Shown here: one piece after another, positions 49,913-58,531 of the stretch | Layout of the letters: every line of letters begins with the position of its first letter | Numbering within the stretch: position 1 is the stretch's first letter | DNA from: Intestinibacillus sp. Marseille-P6563 | GTDB taxonomy: Bacteria > Bacillota > Clostridia > Oscillospirales > Butyricicoccaceae | DNA: 64,000 nt | NCBI RefSeq assembly: GCF_900604335.1 | Contig: NZ_UWOD01000002.1 | Location: 124,001-188,000 of the forward strand | Direction: 5' to 3' | Translations under genes and position numbers: made by a program | The notes under the pieces: model-generated | Database searches by the model: none | What the model saw: only the letters and a program-made list of their open reading frames with translations | Told to the model about the DNA's origin: nothing

Positions 49913-51160
49913 ATGAGAGATTTAATGACCATTGCCGAGGCGGCCCGCACAGCCAAATATGAGGTTGCACGCCTTGGCACCCACGATAAAAACCGCGGTC
50001 TGCTTGCCATTGCTTCGGCTTTGGAGGCAAATACCGAAAAGATTCTGGCCGCCAATGTGGTGGATATTGAAAACGGGCGTCAAAACGGTCTGAACGAAGG
50101 CCTGATCGACCGGCTGATGCTCAGCGAAGCCCGCATTGCCGGCATTGCCGAAGGCTGCCGGCAGGTCGCTGCCCTGTCCGACCCGGTGGGCGAAGTGCTC
50201 TGGCAGAAGACCCGCCCCAACGGTTTAAAAATTGGCCTGAAGCGTGTGCCCATGGGCGTCATCGGCATTATTTATGAAGCCCGCCCCAATGTTACGGTCG
50301 ATGCGGCGGCGCTGTGCTTCAAAGCTGGTTCGGCCTGCATCCTGCGCGGCGGCAAGGAAGCCTTCCATTCTTCCATGTGCCTGACCGAGATCATGCGCGG
50401 CGCACTGGCCGCCGAAGGTCTGCCGGTCGATGCCATCAATCTGGTCGAGGATACCAGCCGCGACACGGCCAATCAGATGATGCGCCTGAACGGCTATCTG
50501 GATGTCCTCATCCCCCGCGGCGGCGCCGGACTCATCCAGGCGGTTGTACAGAACGCGACCGTCCCGGTCATCGAAACCGGCACCGGCAACTGCCACGTGT
50601 ATGTCGATGCTTCGGCTGACCTGGACATGGCGGCGCGCATTCTGCAAAATGCCAAGTGTCAGCGCATTTCGGTGTGCAATGCCGCCGAAAGCCTGCTGGT
50701 ACACAAAGATGTCGCCGAAAAATTCCTTCCCATGGCAGCCCAGGCACTGGCGCCCGATCATGTGCGGCTGCACGGCTGTCCGCGCACCCAGGAAATCCTG
50801 GGCAGCAGTGTCATCCCGGCGACCGAGGAGGATTATGGCCGCGAATACCTGGCCTATGAGATTTCAGTCAAGGTGGTCGACAGCCTGGACGAGGCCATCG
50901 CACACATCAATACCTATAATACCGGTCACTCGGAATGCATCGTCACCGAGAGCTATACGGCATCCCAGCGGTTCCTGGAAGAAGTCGACGCCGCTGCGGT
51001 CTATGTCAATGCCTCCACCCGGTTCACCGATGGTTTTGAATTCGGCTTTGGCGCCGAGATCGGCATTTCCACTCAGAAGCTTCACGCCCGCGGCCCCATG
51101 GGGCTGGAGGCGTTGACCAGCCAAAAATACATCATTTACGGAAATGGACAGGTGAGATAA
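49913..51160 (+). CDS. proA: Glutamate-5-semialdehyde dehydrogenase (gamma-glutamyl phosphate reductase)
   Basis: ProA reduces gamma-glutamyl phosphate to glutamate semialdehyde with NADPH. The 415-residue protein has GVIGIIYEARPNVTVDAA, the catalytic-Cys segment NAKCQRISVCNAAESLL, and FGFGAEIGISTQKLHARGP. I chose the ATG at 49913 with GAGGTGGAA upstream; the frame is open into proB but without a start. The stop TAA overlaps the ATG of the CYTH gene by one base. Confidence 0.97.
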   Translation: MRDLMTIAEAARTAKYEVARLGTHDKNRGLLAIASALEANTEKILAANVVDIENGRQNGLNEGLIDRLMLSEARIAGIAEGCRQVAALSDPVGEVLWQKTRPNGLKIGLKRVPMGVIGIIYEARPNVTVDAAALCFKAGSACILRGGKEAFHSSMCLTEIMRGALAAEGLPVDAINLVEDTSRDTANQMMRLNGYLDVLIPRGGAGLIQAVVQNATVPVIETGTGNCHVYVDASADLDMAARILQNAKCQRISVCNAAESLLVHKDVAEKFLPMAAQALAPDHVRLHGCPRTQEILGSSVIPATEEDYGREYLAYEISVKVVDSLDEAIAHINTYNTGHSECIVTESYTASQRFLEEVDAAAVYVNASTRFTDGFEFGFGAEIGISTQKLHARGPMGLEALTSQKYIIYGNGQVR

Positions 51161-51756
51161 TGGAACGAGAATTCAAATGGAAAGCCAATGCAAAGGATTT
51201 TGAGAGTATCCTGCGCTATCTCAATCTCTCCGAAATCGCTCCGCTGGAAATGCGGGCCGATTATTATGATACGAGCGACCGCTTGCTGCGGGCACGCAAG
51301 ATCGCTCTGCGCATGCGCTACGAAGGCGACACCCGGATGTGCTGCCTGAAACTCCGCGACGCTTCGAACGATGGTCTGCATGTGCACGAGGAATACGAAT
51401 GCCCGGCCGCTACTTTATCCGAAGGGCTGCAAGCCCTGACGGCGCAAGGTGCACCCACCGACCTGTGTTCTGCCCTGCGCAATACGGCGCTGGACGCGGT
51501 CTGTCAAACCAAGTTCCTTCGTCGGCGCGCGATTTGGAGCGACCCAATGTTTACAGCCGAACTCAGCTTTGATTTTGGCACGCTGGGCTGCGCGGGTCAT
51601 GAAATCACGGTCAGCGAGATCGAATGCGAACAAAAATCTGGGGACGATGCCGCCTTTGAAGAAGCTTGTCAATTGATCGCCCATCGTTTTTCGCTCAAAC
51701 CCGAGGCGCGCAGCAAATTATCCCGCGCGCTGGATTTGGAACGGAAACAGCCGTAA
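51160..51756 (+). CDS. CYTH domain protein (triphosphate tunnel phosphatase-like)
   Basis: The 198-residue protein begins MEREFKWKA, the ExExK-like signature strand of CYTH/TTM enzymes, with further tunnel residues in RKIALRMRYEGD, CLKLRD and VSEIECEQKSG. These proteins hydrolyse triphosphates such as inorganic triphosphate or thiamine triphosphate. It is translationally coupled to proA (TAATG). Its presence in the proline operon has no obvious metabolic reason. A terminator follows. Confidence 0.85.
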   Translation: MEREFKWKANAKDFESILRYLNLSEIAPLEMRADYYDTSDRLLRARKIALRMRYEGDTRMCCLKLRDASNDGLHVHEEYECPAATLSEGLQALTAQGAPTDLCSALRNTALDAVCQTKFLRRRAIWSDPMFTAELSFDFGTLGCAGHEITVSEIECEQKSGDDAAFEEACQLIAHRFSLKPEARSKLSRALDLERKQP

Positions 51757-51837
51757 TGTCGGTTTTCCCGTGCATGGTTTTGCTGGAAACCTGCCGAAAC
51801 AAACCGATTTCTGCCCTAATTTAGCACAGCAAAGCAA

Positions 51838-51873
51838 ACGAAAGCCGCAAGTGGAAAACTTGCGGCTTTGTTA
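51838..51873 (+). terminator. Intrinsic terminator of the proBA-CYTH operon
   Basis: A 12-bp stem (AAAGCCGCAAGT with ACTTGCGGCTTT) is followed by GTTATT. Confidence 0.85.
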
Positions 51874-51902
51874 TTGCATTCATCCGACATTTTCGCTATA
51901 AT
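51874..51902 (+). promoter_or_regulatory. Sigma-A promoter of putP
   Basis: TTGCAT (51874-51879) and TATAAT (51897-51902) have a 17-bp spacer, directly after the preceding terminator. Confidence 0.85.
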
Positions 51903-51948
51903 AAGCTTGAATACATATGTAAATATATCAAGGGGGACTGTAAAAACA

Positions 51949-53439
51949 ATGTATGAAAAACTGCCTGTCATTCTTGCCTTTGGCTGCTATTTGATCTTCA
52001 TGATCTTTATCGGCATGTACTTCTATGGCAAGAATCGTACTACGACAGAATATTTCCTGGGCGGACGTAAGCTGGGGTCCTGGGTCATATCCATGTCCGC
52101 GCAAGCATCCGATATGTCGGGCTGGCTGCTGATGGGCCTGCCGGGTGCTGCCTATCTTTCCGGTATCTCGGCCGGCTGGATCGCCATTGGCCTGGCGGTC
52201 GGTACCTATTTGAACTGGCGTTTTGTCGCCAAGCCGCTGCGCCAGTATACCAAGGTGGCTGGAGACGCCATCACCCTGCCGCAGTTCTTTAAGAACCGCT
52301 TCCGCGACCAGTCGGGTATGATCTCGGTGCTGGCTGCGATCTTTATCCTTGTGTTCTTCCTGTTCTATACGGCATCCGGCTTTGTCAGCTGCGCCAAGCT
52401 GTTTGCCTCGGTTTTTGGCCTGAACTATTATGTAGCACTGGTCATCGGCGCGGTGGTCGTCATTTCGTATACGTTTGCCGGCGGCTTCTTCGCCGTTTGC
52501 TGGACCGACTTTTTCCAGGGCCTGCTGATGTTCTTCTGTGTCATTGCAGTCCCGACCATCGCCATTCAGGAAATGGGTGGCTTCTCGACCTTTATTTCCA
52601 ATGTCGAAGCGTTTAACCCCAACTTCCTGAGCATGTTCGTCGATGGCGCCAACAACCAGCCGTATACCTTTATGGGCATCTTCTCGCTGGTAGCCTGGGG
52701 CTTTGGTTACTTTGGCCAGCCGCATATCCTGGTTCGTTTCATGGGCATCGAATCGCCGGCGGCCATCAAAAAGTCGCGCCGCATCGCAACCGTTTGGGTG
52801 CTTATTTCTCTGACCGCTGCCGTTCTCATCGGTGTGGCAGGCCGTATGTTCCTCGGCGATATTCTGATGGAAGGCGGCCAGCAGGAAACCATTTATATCA
52901 CCATGGTATCCCGCATCTTCCCGGTATTCATTGGCGGTATCTTCCTGTCTGCCATCCTGGCAGCGATCATGTCCACGGCGGACAGCCAGCTCCTCGTTAC
53001 CGCTTCGGCGATCACCGAGGATTTCTATCACAACAAGATCCGTCCCAACGCTTCTCCGATGGAGCTGATGTGGGTCAGCCGCATCTGCGTTATGGCGGTA
53101 TCCATCATTGCAGTCCTCATTGCAACCGATCAGAACAGCACCGTTCTGGGTCTGGTTTCGTATGCCTGGGCTGGCTTTGGTTCGGCCTTTGGCCCTCTCG
53201 TCCTGTGCTCCCTGTTCTGGAAGCGCACCAACAAATATGGCGCATATGCCGGTATTGTGGTCGGCGGTCTGACTTCGATCGTCTGGGCACAGCTGCAAGG
53301 CGGCATTTTCGACGTTTATGAAATTGTCCCCGGTTTCTTCATTGGCCTGTTGGCGATCATCGTGGTCAGCCTGCTGACGCCGGCTCCGTCTGCGGAAATC
53401 GTCAAGGAATTTGAAGAATACCGCTCCTGCGAGGAGTAA
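51949..53439 (+). CDS. putP: Sodium/proline symporter
   Basis: PutP imports proline with Na+. The 496-residue SSS-family protein has about 13 membrane helices with RTTTEYFLGGRKLGSWV, SAQASDMSGWLLMGLPGAAY, and the Na2-site region SAILAAIMSTADSQLL. Start ATG 51949 has AAGGGGG upstream. It is next to proB-proA but behind its own terminator-promoter pair, so uptake and synthesis of proline are neighbours under separate control. Confidence 0.96.
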   Translation: MYEKLPVILAFGCYLIFMIFIGMYFYGKNRTTTEYFLGGRKLGSWVISMSAQASDMSGWLLMGLPGAAYLSGISAGWIAIGLAVGTYLNWRFVAKPLRQYTKVAGDAITLPQFFKNRFRDQSGMISVLAAIFILVFFLFYTASGFVSCAKLFASVFGLNYYVALVIGAVVVISYTFAGGFFAVCWTDFFQGLLMFFCVIAVPTIAIQEMGGFSTFISNVEAFNPNFLSMFVDGANNQPYTFMGIFSLVAWGFGYFGQPHILVRFMGIESPAAIKKSRRIATVWVLISLTAAVLIGVAGRMFLGDILMEGGQQETIYITMVSRIFPVFIGGIFLSAILAAIMSTADSQLLVTASAITEDFYHNKIRPNASPMELMWVSRICVMAVSIIAVLIATDQNSTVLGLVSYAWAGFGSAFGPLVLCSLFWKRTNKYGAYAGIVVGGLTSIVWAQLQGGIFDVYEIVPGFFIGLLAIIVVSLLTPAPSAEIVKEFEEYRSCEE

Positions 53440-53626
53440 TCCCACCATTTGCCGCCACAGTGACAACGCATGCCGCGCTGTCTTTGCACAGCGTCAAGCA
53501 TATATGGGAAGGCGGGACCGATCGCCTTTCCTCGCCATTCTGGATGTTGCCTTTCCCTGGGCATCTTCCCGAAAGGTTCCAATCCTATTTTCATAATACG
53601 GACACGAATGCAGAGGAGAATGCCGT

Positions 53627-53863
53627 ATGAAACAGAGAGCCATTGTTGACCGTTTTGAAGGCGAATTCATCATTCTGGAATGTGATGACGGCAAGTACAT
53701 CAAAATCAATCGTGCCAATGCACCTGCCATGGTCGGGGAAGGAATGGTCGTCTGGTATGAAGATGACCGCATCCTTTCCATCGACGAGGCAGAAACCGCG
53801 CGGCAGGAATATGATTTGCAAAAACGTTTTGAGCGTCTGCTCGGTCGGCGCAACCTCATGTAA
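53627..53863 (+). CDS. DUF3006 domain protein
   Basis: The 78-residue protein begins MKQRAIVDRFEGEFIILECDDGK and has the short-sheet pattern of DUF3006, ending in a charged helix (ETARQEYDLQKRFERLLGR). GAGGAGA lies just before the ATG. It lies 26 nt before the lysA-type gene. Function unknown. Confidence 0.82.
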   Translation: MKQRAIVDRFEGEFIILECDDGKYIKINRANAPAMVGEGMVVWYEDDRILSIDEAETARQEYDLQKRFERLLGRRNLM

Positions 53864-53889
53864 ACCCTAAGCAAAGGAAGTATGAACGA

Positions 53890-55152
53890 ATGCAGAAAAA
53901 ACCGTTTGTTACCCTCCCTCAAATCGAGGAAATGGTGAAGAGCTACCCCACCCCCTTTCATCTCTATGACGAAAAGGCGATCCGTGAAAATGCCCGCCGC
54001 GTAAAGGCTGCGTTCTCCTGGAACCCTGGTTATAAGGAGTATTTCGCTGTAAAGGCTACGCCCAATCCGCGCATTTTGCAGATCCTCAAGGAAGAAGGCT
54101 TTGGCGCGGACTGCTCGAGCTATACCGAGCTTCTGATGAGCGATGCCGTAGGGCTCAATGGACACAACATCATGTTCTCGTCCAACGTGACCCCGGCGGA
54201 AGACTTTGCCCTGGCTGCCAAGCTGGGCGCTATCGTAAACTTTGACGACATCACCCACATCGACTTTTATGAAAAGGTTGCACCGTTCCAGGAAACCATG
54301 TCGTGCCGCTTCAATCCCGGCGGTGACTTTGTGCTGGACAACGAAATCATGGACACTCCGCAGCAGGCCAAGTATGGCATGACCCGCGCGCAGATGACCG
54401 AAGCTTTCCTCAAACTCAAGTCCAAGGGCGTCAAGAATTTCGGCATCCATGCTTTCCTGGCTTCCAACACGGTCGCCAATGAATATTATCCGGCGCTGGC
54501 TCGTATCCTGTTCCAGACGGCTGTGGAACTGCAAAAGGAAACCGGCGCACATATCGCCTTTATCAACCTGTCGGGCGGTGTCGGCATCCCCTATCGTCCC
54601 GATCAGGAGCCCAACGACATTATGGCCATTGGCGAAGGCGTACGCAAGGCGTTTGAAGAGATCCTGGTTCCGGCTGGTATGGGCGATGTTGCCATCTACA
54701 CCGAAATGGGCCGCTTCATCCTGGGGCCGTATGGCTGCCTTGTCACCCGCTGCATCCATCAGAAGCACACCCACAAGGAATACATCGGCTGCGATGCTTG
54801 TGCTGCCAACCTGATGCGTCCGGCCATGTACGGCGCATACCATCACATCACGGTGCTCGGCAAGGAAGATGCTCCCTGCGACCATCTGTATGATGTAACG
54901 GGTGGCCTGTGCGAAAACAACGACAAGTTTGCCGTAGACCGTATGCTTCCTGAAATCGAGATCGGCGACTATCTGGTCATCCATGATACCGGTGCGCACG
55001 GTTTTGCCATGGGTTACAACTACAACGGCAAGCTGCGTTCGGCCGAAGTCCTGCTCAAGGAAGATGGTTCGACCGAGCTGATCCGCCGCGCTGAGACACC
55101 GGCTGATTATTTCGCAACGCTGGATGTCACACACGTTTTCGACAAAAAATAA
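53890..55152 (+). CDS. lysA: Diaminopimelate decarboxylase
   Basis: This PLP-dependent fold III decarboxylase makes lysine from meso-diaminopimelate. The 420-residue protein has the PLP-Lys strand YFAVKATPNPRIL, NLSGGVGIPYRP, EMGRFILGPYGC, and the active-site Cys loop DVTGGLCENNDKFA, followed by IHDTGAHG. The GG LCENND wording differs from the common GPLCxSxD, as in one Clostridial subgroup, so a carboxynorspermidine-type decarboxylase is an alternative. AAAGGAAG precedes the ATG. A terminator follows. Confidence 0.88.
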   Translation: MQKKPFVTLPQIEEMVKSYPTPFHLYDEKAIRENARRVKAAFSWNPGYKEYFAVKATPNPRILQILKEEGFGADCSSYTELLMSDAVGLNGHNIMFSSNVTPAEDFALAAKLGAIVNFDDITHIDFYEKVAPFQETMSCRFNPGGDFVLDNEIMDTPQQAKYGMTRAQMTEAFLKLKSKGVKNFGIHAFLASNTVANEYYPALARILFQTAVELQKETGAHIAFINLSGGVGIPYRPDQEPNDIMAIGEGVRKAFEEILVPAGMGDVAIYTEMGRFILGPYGCLVTRCIHQKHTHKEYIGCDACAANLMRPAMYGAYHHITVLGKEDAPCDHLYDVTGGLCENNDKFAVDRMLPEIEIGDYLVIHDTGAHGFAMGYNYNGKLRSAEVLLKEDGSTELIRRAETPADYFATLDVTHVFDKK

Positions 55153-55167
55153 GAAAAAGAACTAATC

Positions 55168-55203
55168 TTTTTAAGGGACGGTAAAAACGCCGTCCCTTTT
55201 TCC
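55168..55203 (+). terminator. Intrinsic terminator of lysA
   Basis: A 9-bp stem (AAGGGACGG with CCGTCCCTT) is followed by TTTTCC. Confidence 0.85.
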
Positions 55204-55224
55204 TGCAAATTCGGGATTTTCCCT

Positions 55225-55252
55225 TTGCAATTTTGCAAGATGATGGTATACT
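55225..55252 (+). promoter_or_regulatory. Promoter of sepF
   Basis: TTGCAA (55225-55230) and TATACT (55247-55252) have a 16-bp spacer, 60 nt before the ATG. Confidence 0.6.
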
Positions 55253-55313
55253 ATATATTAAGAAACGATTTGCCATCCGATCTGAGCGGTGAATCGGAAA
55301 GGAGCTTCATCTG

Positions 55314-55814
55314 ATGGGTTTTGTTGATGGTCTGCGTGATGTATTGCGCAGCTTTTCTGGTGACGATTATGACGAGTACGAGGAGGCACCCGTTTCTCGC
55401 ACCCGTAATGATATTTATGCGACAGCAAGTACAGCTTCTACGGCCCCTGATTATTCTTATTATCAGACCCCGGCTCAGCCGCAGCAACCCGCGGCGCAGC
55501 CTACCGCTGTACCGGATGCCATCGTGGATACAATTGCATTGCTTCGCCCGGAAAAATTGCAGTCGGTTCGCGAGGCAGCCGATCATTTCTTGAAAAATCA
55601 GGTGGTTATTTTGAGCCTGAAACATACCGATCCGACGCTGGCCCGCCGCTGGCTGGACTATCTGGGCGGTATGACCTACTATATGGAGGGCAAGATCAAT
55701 CGCATTGCTCCCTATACGTATCTGCTGACTCCCAAGAATGTCGAACTCGTAGCTGGTTTCGAATCCGAAGAACAAGACAAAAAAGCAGAAGAACCGAAAA
55801 AAAGCCGTTCGTAA
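55314..55814 (+). CDS. sepF: Cell division protein SepF
   Basis: SepF tethers FtsZ to the membrane. The 166-residue protein has the N-terminal amphipathic helix MGFVDGLRDVLRSF, an acidic then Ala/Pro/Gln-rich linker (19-68), and the SepF core with FLKNQVVILSL, ARRWLDYLGGMTYYMEGKI and YLLTPKNVELV. GGAAAGGAG precedes the ATG. It is monocistronic here, away from the ylm cluster where it usually sits. Confidence 0.95.
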   Translation: MGFVDGLRDVLRSFSGDDYDEYEEAPVSRTRNDIYATASTASTAPDYSYYQTPAQPQQPAAQPTAVPDAIVDTIALLRPEKLQSVREAADHFLKNQVVILSLKHTDPTLARRWLDYLGGMTYYMEGKINRIAPYTYLLTPKNVELVAGFESEEQDKKAEEPKKSRS

Positions 55815-55833
55815 CACGAACGGCTTTTTCTTA
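55796..55833. terminator. Bidirectional intrinsic terminator
   Basis: A 12-bp stem (AAAGCCGTTCGT with ACGAACGGCTTT) with A and T flanks overlaps the sepF end and closes the convergent ispF. Confidence 0.9.
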
Positions 55834-56307
55834 TTGTTGCAGCAGACAGACTGCATGGGCTGCGATGCCCTCTTTGGCGCCGGTAAACCCCAGCTTTTCC
55901 TCGGTCGTGGCTTTGACGTTGACTTGTCCGACCGCAATGTCCAGCGCGGCAGCGATATTCTGCCGCATGGTTTCGATGTGCGGCGCCATGCGCGGCGCTT
56001 GCGCGATGATGGTCGCATCGATATTGCCGACCTGCCAACCGGCTTCTTCCAGCCGGGCACGCACCTTGCGCAAAAGTTCCAGACTATCCGCCCCTTTCCA
56101 TTGCGGGTCGGTGTCCGGAAACAGCTTTCCGATGTCCCCAAGGGCCGCAGCCCCCAACAGCGCATCCATAACCGCATGCACCAGCACATCGGCATCGCTA
56201 TGCCCCAAAAGGCCGGTTTCATGGGCGATTTCTACGCCGCCCAGAATGCACTTGCGGCCTTCGACCAGACGGTGTACATCATATCCGTGTCCAATTCGTA
56301 GATTCAT
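55831..56307 (-). CDS. ispF: 2-C-methyl-D-erythritol 2,4-cyclodiphosphate synthase
   Basis: IspF forms the cyclic diphosphate in the MEP pathway. The 158-residue trimeric enzyme begins [11 protein letters not shown] with metal ligands in DVH, and has [30 protein letters not shown] and [14 protein letters not shown]. The ATG at 56307 overlaps the ispD stop by 4 nt; the longer frame lies inside ispD. With ispD and ispH in this window it gives three MEP steps. Confidence 0.97.
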   Translation of the reverse strand: MNLRIGHGYDVHRLVEGRKCILGGVEIAHETGLLGHSDADVLVHAVMDALLGAAALGDIGKLFPDTDPQWKGADSLELLRKVRARLEEAGWQVGNIDATIIAQAPRMAPHIETMRQNIAAALDIAVGQVNVKATTEEKLGFTGAKEGIAAHAVCLLQQ

Positions 56308-57026
56308 TCGTATTCCATCTCCTGTAAAAACGCCTGTGCAATGAGCATATCTTCGGGAGTGGTCACTTTGATGTTGGTATACTCCCCTTGCGAAGCAAAG
56401 ACCGAAACGCCGATCAGCTCGGCAGCGGCACAATCATCGGTCGGCGACAAGCCTTTGTCCATGGCGTTTTTGAGCGCTTTGCGGATGCAGTCGCTGGTAA
56501 AGATCTGCGGCGTCTGCACGGCGGCGATCGACATACGCGGCACATCGCCGGCAATGAAGCCATCTTCCAGGCGCTTGACGCTGTCCTTCATGGGGACCAG
56601 CGGCGCTGCCGCGCCATGCTCAGCCGCGTCCTGAATGACCTGTTCCAGCGTCTGCTGGCTGAGCAGCGGCCGCGCGCCATCATGAATGGCAATCAGGTCG
56701 GTTTCCTCTTTGCAGGCCTGTACGCCCTTCCAGACCGATTCTGCCCGGCTGGCACCGCCGCGCACCATTTGATGCACTTTGGTGATGCCGAATGCTTCAC
56801 ACAGCTTGGCATAGGGCAGCATATCGATTTCCCGGCAAACCACGATGATCTCATCGACCAGCGGCGAGCGTTCAAACGTCAACAGGGTGCGCGCCAGCAA
56901 CGGGATGCCTTCCAAATCGAGCAGCAATTTATTGCATTCTTTCATCCGGCTGGAAGACCCCGCCGCTGGAATCACGGCGGCAACATAAGGCCGTTTGTGC
57001 GCTTCCTGTTTTTTCTTCCACCACAT
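56304..57026 (-). CDS. ispD: 2-C-methyl-D-erythritol 4-phosphate cytidylyltransferase
   Basis: IspD couples MEP to CTP. The 240-residue protein has [20 protein letters not shown] (nucleotide loop), [11 protein letters not shown], and [15 protein letters not shown] basic N-terminal extension [14 protein letters not shown] precedes the first strand. ATG 57026 has GGAGGG 8 nt upstream. It overlaps ispF by 4 nt. Confidence 0.97.
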   Translation of the reverse strand: MWWKKKQEAHKRPYVAAVIPAAGSSSRMKECNKLLLDLEGIPLLARTLLTFERSPLVDEIIVVCREIDMLPYAKLCEAFGITKVHQMVRGGASRAESVWKGVQACKEETDLIAIHDGARPLLSQQTLEQVIQDAAEHGAAAPLVPMKDSVKRLEDGFIAGDVPRMSIAAVQTPQIFTSDCIRKALKNAMDKGLSPTDDCAAAELIGVSVFASQGEYTNIKVTTPEDMLIAQAFLQEMEYE

Positions 57027-57045
57027 GGGATATTCCCTCCTAACA

Positions 57046-57092
57046 AAAACGCGGCTCTGTCCTCGCTTTTCGACAAAGCCGCGCATTTTTCT
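57046..57092 (-). terminator. Intrinsic terminator of the spoIVFB-like gene
   Basis: On the minus strand CGCGGCT / AGCCGCG arms with further pairs inside are followed by TTTTTG. Confidence 0.75.
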
Positions 57093-57106
57093 ATTTCTAT
57101 CTTATC

Positions 57107-57658
57107 CTATTTAGGGGTGCTTTGCAAGTTTTTTCGAAAGTTCCACCAGAGTACAGCCCCAAACACCAGCAAGCCATATCCGCCGTGATGGGTTGCCAGT
57201 CCAATGCCCATGAGGCTGACGCACAGGCATCCGAGCATTTCGACGCCCAGTAACAGCTTTCCAGGCCCCAGGATAGCCTGCAAGATCTGCCCGCCGTCCA
57301 GCGGTCGTACCGGGGTCAGATTGACCAAACTCAGCAGCAAATTTGCCCCCGCGAACAGAGTGTATCCGCCCGCGGCCGCCAGCCATGCGGTCAAAAATCC
57401 AATAAGCGGCCCGGCAGCTGCAATGCAGACTTCCCGCCCGGTCTGTTGTCGTCGCAGGCGGTAGCGCATCACTCCGCCCAATGCCGTCAGCCGCAGCGTC
57501 AGCAGCTGGCCGCTGCACAGCCAGACGGCAGCCGCATGCCCGACTTCGTGTATGCTGGCTGCGAGTAAAAAGAGCATCCCGATCCCGCTTTGGTCCAAAA
57601 AAGCAACCAGTGCGGCCAGCAGCCAAAACGAATCGGCGATTTGGATGCGACCGCTCAA
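57107..57658 (-). CDS. SpoIVFB-like intramembrane metalloprotease (M50)
   Basis: The 183-residue polytopic protein has the zinc motif HEVGH (37-41) and NLTPVRPLDGG (112-122), the M50B arrangement of SpoIVFB, which cleaves pro-sigma-K in the mother cell. It overlaps by 4 nt the upstream gene for a membrane-anchored M23-domain protein, as in spoIVFA-spoIVFB operons of Clostridia. A pro-sigma-K gene is not in the window, so the substrate is inferred. Confidence 0.85.
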   Translation of the reverse strand: MSGRIQIADSFWLLAALVAFLDQSGIGMLFLLAASIHEVGHAAAVWLCSGQLLTLRLTALGGVMRYRLRRQQTGREVCIAAAGPLIGFLTAWLAAAGGYTLFAGANLLLSLVNLTPVRPLDGGQILQAILGPGKLLLGVEMLGCLCVSLMGIGLATHHGGYGLLVFGAVLWWNFRKNLQSTPK

Positions 57659-58449
57659 TAGGTCACATAATGCGCCGGGTTCAGGGCTTTGCCATCCCGC
57701 CAGACTTCAAAATGCAGATGGTTCCCGGTGGCGTTGCCGGTCGCCCCGACTTCGGCAATCTTGTCTCCTGCCTCGACCGTATCCCCCTGCTGGACATCAA
57801 CCTTGCTGCAATGGGCGTACAGCGTAGAAAAGCCCTCGGCATGGTCTAAAATCGCATAATTGCCATACGAAGAATTGGAGCCCGCTTCGCGCACGGTTCC
57901 GCTGGCGAAAGCCGCAATGGTCGTTCCTTCGGGAGCGCCGATGTCCAATCCATAGTGAAAGCTGGCTTTCCCCGAGATTGGATGAATCCGCTCACCAAAG
58001 TCGGAGGTTTTGGTGCCTTCGACCGGGTTTTGGGTGTCAAATGCCATCACATAGGCAGTTTCATCCTCTTCTTTGGGGAATTCGGATTCGATGCGGCTGG
58101 CCAGCTCATCTTCCCCAAAGCCCGATTCGGCATAGACAGCGGTCAGGTCAATATCCTCTTGACTGGATGCCGGGTCCGGCTCGGTTTCTGACGTTGTGTC
58201 TTTCGACCACTCGGCAAACACCGCCGATAAGCCTCCGCCCTCCAGGGTCTGTCCGGCCACCTGCAAGACCTCCTGGGTTGGAATCCCGCCCTGCAACATG
58301 GCGACCGTCCGCTCCCGCAAATCATCCGCCCACGGCGCACCCGATGTTTTCAGAAGTACCGCCCCTAAAAACAGGGCCGCTGACAGCAACAGGCGTACAT
58401 CGCTTTTGGTCATCCCTGTGCTTGTTTTTTGATGCGTACTGCCCGCCAT
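57655..58449 (-). CDS. SpoIVFA-like membrane-anchored M23 (LytM) domain protein
   Basis: The 264-residue protein has one membrane helix (about 16-34), a Glu/Asp-rich linker (about 75-145) and a C-terminal M23 domain with HYGLDIGAPEGTTI, SYGNYAILDHAEGFSTLYAH and NHLHFEVWRDG. All LytM zinc positions (H-x3-D, H-x-H) look intact. Its overlap with the SpoIVFB-like protease suggests it anchors or inhibits it, as SpoIVFA does. I chose the ATG at 58449 (MAGSTHQ) with AAGGA 9 nt upstream; the ATG at 58455 is too close to that site. Confidence 0.82.
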   Translation of the reverse strand: MAGSTHQKTSTGMTKSDVRLLLSAALFLGAVLLKTSGAPWADDLRERTVAMLQGGIPTQEVLQVAGQTLEGGGLSAVFAEWSKDTTSETEPDPASSQEDIDLTAVYAESGFGEDELASRIESEFPKEEDETAYVMAFDTQNPVEGTKTSDFGERIHPISGKASFHYGLDIGAPEGTTIAAFASGTVREAGSNSSYGNYAILDHAEGFSTLYAHCSKVDVQQGDTVEAGDKIAEVGATGNATGNHLHFEVWRDGKALNPAHYVTY

Positions 58450-58499
58450 ATCCATCCATCCTTTCCTGATGCTTCGTTTATGGATATGCACGGCCTGGC

Positions 58500-58531
58500 C
58501 AAAAAAGAAGGGGAAACCGAAGTTTCCCCGT
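58500..58531 (-). terminator. Intrinsic terminator of the permease gene
   Basis: On the minus strand GGGGAAAC / GTTTCCCC with loop TTCG is followed by TTCTTTTTTGG. Confidence 0.88.

Noticed and set aside
51928-53466. 512-residue open frame on the minus strand opposite putP
   Set aside because: Shadow of the symporter; the product is highly charged and lacks any motif.
53494-55134. 546-residue open frame on the minus strand opposite DUF3006 and lysA
   Set aside because: It spans two real plus-strand genes and a gap with a His/Arg-rich, familyless product.
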